Part shown: positions 55,286 to 57,529 of the stretch, piece after piece
Numbering within the stretch: the first letter of the stretch is position 1
Layout: each line of letters starts with the position of its first letter
Assembly: GCA_022760735.1 (NCBI GenBank)
Contig: JAKELU010000015.1
Span: 291 to 57,819 of the forward strand
Length of the DNA stretch: 57,529 bases
Reading direction: 5' to 3'
Origin: Firmicutes bacterium FC7
GTDB lineage: Bacteria; Bacillota; Clostridia; Tissierellales; Tissierellaceae
Notes under the pieces: model-generated
What the model was told of the DNA's origin: nothing
What the model saw: the letters and a program-made list of their open reading frames with translations, nothing else
Database searches by the model: none
Translations under genes and position numbers: made by a program

Positions 55286-56032
55286 ATGAAAGAGCAATAC
55301 GTAGTAGGAAGAAATCCTGTACTAGAGCTACTAAGGTCAGATAGACAAATTGATAAGTTGTATATATTGAGGGGAGAACGTCATGGCTCTATAAATAAAA
55401 TCCTTGGAATCGCTAAGGACAGAAATATAATTGTACAGCAGGTAGACAAGAAAAAGCTTGATTCCATCTCTGAAGGCAATGCGCATCAGGGAGTTGCAGC
55501 ATTGGTTACAGGTTTCGAATATTCTACAATCGATGATATATTAAGTAAAGCTAAAAAAATGAATCAACCACCGTTCATTGTAGTCTTAGATGGAATTGAG
55601 GATACTCACAACCTTGGTTCGATAATAAGAACTGCTGAATGTGCAGGAGTACATGGAATTGTAATTCCAAAGAGAAGATCTGCTATGGTAAATCAGACGG
55701 TATATAAATCATCTGCCGGAGCAGTGGAATATATGCTAATTGCTAATGTAAACAATATATCCAATGCTATTGACGAACTCAAAGAAAATGGAGTATGGGT
55801 ATATGGTGCTGATATGGATGGTGAAAATTTTCACTTTAAGACGCCAATGACTGGAGCTGTTGCATTGGTAATTGGTAATGAGGGGAAAGGTCTTTCGAGG
55901 TTGGTTAAGGAAAAATGTGATGTTTTAGTTAAGATACCAATGGTGGGGAAAATATCTTCTCTAAATGCTGCAAATGCTGCATCTATATTAATTTATGAAG
56001 TAGTAAGGCAAGGATATGAAGAAGAAAAATAA
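55286..56032 (+). CDS. rlmB: 23S rRNA (guanosine-2'-O)-methyltransferase, TrmH/RlmB family
   Basis: This 248-residue SPOUT-fold enzyme has an N-terminal substrate-binding domain (YVVGRNPVLELL) and the knotted catalytic part with DGIEDTHNLGSIIRTAECAG, IVIPKRRSA, NEGKGLSRLVKEKCD and IPMVGKISSLNAANAAS. The target G2251 of 23S rRNA is inferred from the RlmB branch. AAAGGA precedes ATG 55286. It overlaps yacP by 17 bases. Confidence 0.93.
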   Translation: MKEQYVVGRNPVLELLRSDRQIDKLYILRGERHGSINKILGIAKDRNIIVQQVDKKKLDSISEGNAHQGVAALVTGFEYSTIDDILSKAKKMNQPPFIVVLDGIEDTHNLGSIIRTAECAGVHGIVIPKRRSAMVNQTVYKSSAGAVEYMLIANVNNISNAIDELKENGVWVYGADMDGENFHFKTPMTGAVALVIGNEGKGLSRLVKEKCDVLVKIPMVGKISSLNAANAASILIYEVVRQGYEEEK

Positions 56033-56546
56033 AGCTCGTGAGTACTTATTTGTTGATGGGTATAACATAATAAATTCCTGGGAATCACTTAAAGAAAAAT
56101 CAAAAATTAGCCTGGAGGAGGCCAGAATAGAATTGCTAGAAATACTCTCTGAGTATCAGCATTATTCTGGCATTGTTATAGTTGTAGTATTCGATGCTCA
56201 TCAAGTAAAAGGTAATTCGGGAACTGAGGAAGACTATAAGGGCTTACGTGTTGTATATACGAAAGAAAATGAAACTGCTGACAATTATATTGAAAGGGTA
56301 TTAGATGAAATAGGAAGGATAAAAAAAGTAAGAGTAGCTACATCTGACTGGATGGAACAGCAAATAGTCCTTTCAAGAGGTGGTATAAGGATTTCTGCTA
56401 GGGAATTAGAAGTTGAAATTTATAATGAAAAGAAAATGATTAAACGTAAGAGAAAAACTATAAACCAAAAAAATGACATTCAAATTGGGAAGCTAGACGA
56501 AAAAACAATAAGAATGCTAAAAGATTGGTTTAAAACAGAGGGATAA
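56016..56546 (+). CDS. yacP: NYN-domain ribonuclease-like protein (YacP/Rae1)
   Basis: This 176-residue protein has the NYN (PIN-like) fold: FVDGYNIINSWESL (acidic site), VVVFDAHQVKG, VVYTKENETADNYIERVL and VATSDWMEQQIV. In B. subtilis the homologue Rae1 cuts mRNAs in the ribosomal A site. The ATG at 56016 lies within rlmB with GGATATGAAG nearby. It precedes sigH, as in many Firmicutes. Confidence 0.9.
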   Translation: MKKKNKAREYLFVDGYNIINSWESLKEKSKISLEEARIELLEILSEYQHYSGIVIVVVFDAHQVKGNSGTEEDYKGLRVVYTKENETADNYIERVLDEIGRIKKVRVATSDWMEQQIVLSRGGIRISARELEVEIYNEKKMIKRKRKTINQKNDIQIGKLDEKTIRMLKDWFKTEG

Positions 56547-56609
56547 GCCTTGACTAAATCCCCTCTATTAATTATAATAAAATTGATTGTTTGGGTGGGG
56601 GGATGGTTT

Positions 56610-57251
56610 ATGGTTTATAGGATGTACGATAATGTAGACATGCTTGACTTTAAAACCATGGGAGATGAGGACGTTGTTGAATTGGCAAAGTCCAATAACC
56701 CATTAGCTTTAGAGTATCTCATTTCAAAGTATAAGAACTTCGTTCGCTCTAAGGCAAGGTCATATTTTCTTATTGGTGCTGATAGAGATGATATTATCCA
56801 GGAAGGCATGATAGGTCTTTATAAAGCTATAAGAGATTATGAAAAGGGGAAATTAGCCTCATTCAAATCTTTTGCAGAAATCTGCATTAAAAGGCAGATG
56901 ATAACTGCGATTAAATCTGCTACTAGACAGAAACATGTACCTTTAAACTCTTACGTTTCTCTTAATAAACCTGTTTATGAGGAAGAAACTGATAGAATGC
57001 TAATAGACGTATTATCAGAAAGAGATGCTTTAGATCCAATGGAGCTTTTCATAGGGAGAGAAGATCTCAATACTATGGAAAACAAAATTGAAGAGCTGCT
57101 TAGTGAGCTTGAGATGGAAGTTCTTATGGCGTACATAGATGGGAAGTCGTATCAGGAAATTGCAGAGGAACTACATAGAGACGTTAAAAGTATTGACAAT
57201 GCTTTACAAAGGGTAAAGAAAAAGTTGGAAAGATATTTAGCTTCTAAATAA
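56610..57251 (+). CDS. sigH: RNA polymerase sigma-H factor (Spo0H type)
   Basis: This 213-residue sigma-70-family factor has region 2 with DRDDIIQEGMIGLYKAIRDY and FAEICIKRQMITAIKSATRQ, and region 4 with SELEMEVLMAYIDGKSYQEI and the helix-turn-helix VKSIDNALQRVKKKLERYL. The location after yacP and before tuf is the standard sigH site in Firmicutes. I chose ATG 56610, as GGTGGGGGGA precedes it; the longer TTG start at 56550 adds 20 hydrophobic residues foreign to the family. Confidence 0.94.
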   Translation: MVYRMYDNVDMLDFKTMGDEDVVELAKSNNPLALEYLISKYKNFVRSKARSYFLIGADRDDIIQEGMIGLYKAIRDYEKGKLASFKSFAEICIKRQMITAIKSATRQKHVPLNSYVSLNKPVYEEETDRMLIDVLSERDALDPMELFIGREDLNTMENKIEELLSELEMEVLMAYIDGKSYQEIAEELHRDVKSIDNALQRVKKKLERYLASK

Positions 57252-57261
57252 ATAGAAACTG

Positions 57262-57290
57262 TTGACACAGTAATTTATAAAGAGTAAAAT
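57262..57290 (+). promoter_or_regulatory. Promoter of the tRNA-Thr/tuf unit
   Basis: Consensus TTGACA (57262-57267) and TAAAAT (57285-57290) with a 17-base spacer, 12 bases before the tRNA. Confidence 0.8.
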
Positions 57291-57302
57291 ATCTATTTGT
57301 AG

Positions 57303-57378
<76 letters not shown>

Positions 57379-57455
57379 TCTAAATTAAGTTTAAGAAACA
57401 CCCGGCATAGTTTACTTATTAATTTATTTTTATTTTATACTAAGGAGGAGAAGAA

Positions 57456-57529
57456 ATGGCAAAACAAAAGTTTGATAGAACTAAGCCACACGTTAATATT
57501 GGAACAATAGGACACGTTGACCACGGTAA
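57456..57529 (+). CDS. tuf: Elongation factor Tu, 5' end only
   Basis: After AAGGAGG (57442-57448), ATG 57456 opens AKQKFDRTKPHVNIGTIGHV then DHGK, the N-terminus of EF-Tu with the first part of its P-loop. The window ends after 24 codons plus two bases. EF-Tu delivers aminoacyl-tRNA to the ribosome. The cut is at the window edge, not a pseudogene. Confidence 0.95.
   Translation, partial: MAKQKFDRTKPHVNIGTIGHVDHG

Overview
The window comes from a low-G+C, anaerobic Gram-positive bacterium of the Clostridia/Tissierellia type. Support for this: strongly A/T-biased codons, purine-rich AAGGAGG ribosome sites, frequent TTG/GTG starts, T-box leaders, a CtsR-McsA-McsB-ClpC operon, a Spo0H-type sigma factor, and the oxygen-independent (early cobalt insertion) route to cobalamin. 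No species name can be defended from sequence alone. Almost everything reads on the + strand; only sfsA and one small conserved gene read on -. I see no prophage, transposase or CRISPR array.

Region 1 (about 300-18210) is one roughly 18 kb cobalamin unit behind a promoter, a cobalamin riboswitch and an intrinsic terminator. Order: cbiA, a CGGC-domain gene, a short cbiP/cobQ, cbiB, cbiL, a BtuF/C/D-like corrinoid importer, cobD, the CbiMNQO cobalt transporter, then cbiK, C, D, E, T, F, G, H, J. Together they carry cobalt uptake, corrinoid salvage and almost every step from sirohydrochlorin to adenosylcobinamide phosphate. Sirohydrochlorin synthesis, corrinoid adenosylation and lower-ligand attachment are not in the window. 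Two oddities stand out: the cobyric acid synthase has no glutaminase domain, and the importer ATPase has no ATG/GTG/TTG start.

Region 2 (18220-34780) is housekeeping and accessory: an LtaS-like sulfatase, a uracil permease with a PyrR-type hairpin beside its ribosome site, a BaiN/HI0933 flavoprotein, an SAF-domain dehydrogenase, T-box(Ile)-ileS of the eukaryote-like type, three small genes, sfsA, a sirtuin, a methyltransferase, a GNAT acetyltransferase, a histidine phosphatase, 3-methyladenine glycosylase, signal peptidase I and a 52-codon gene carrying an OadB-like motif.

Region 3 (34870-38760) holds an exported protein, an EF-G paralogue, and a c-di-GMP-I riboswitch directly in front of a secreted transglutaminase-like protein.

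Region 4 (38770-57529) is the conserved Firmicute block: CtsR box-ctsR-mcsA-mcsB-clpC, radA, carD, PIN/TRAM protein, ispD, ispF, T-box(Pro)-proS, gltX, cysS, mrnC, thyX, rlmB, yacP, sigH, tRNA-Thr(GGT), and the first 24 codons of tuf, where the window stops. Degenerate repeats lie at the window start and downstream of both T-boxes, and several intergenic stretches have structure I cannot assign.
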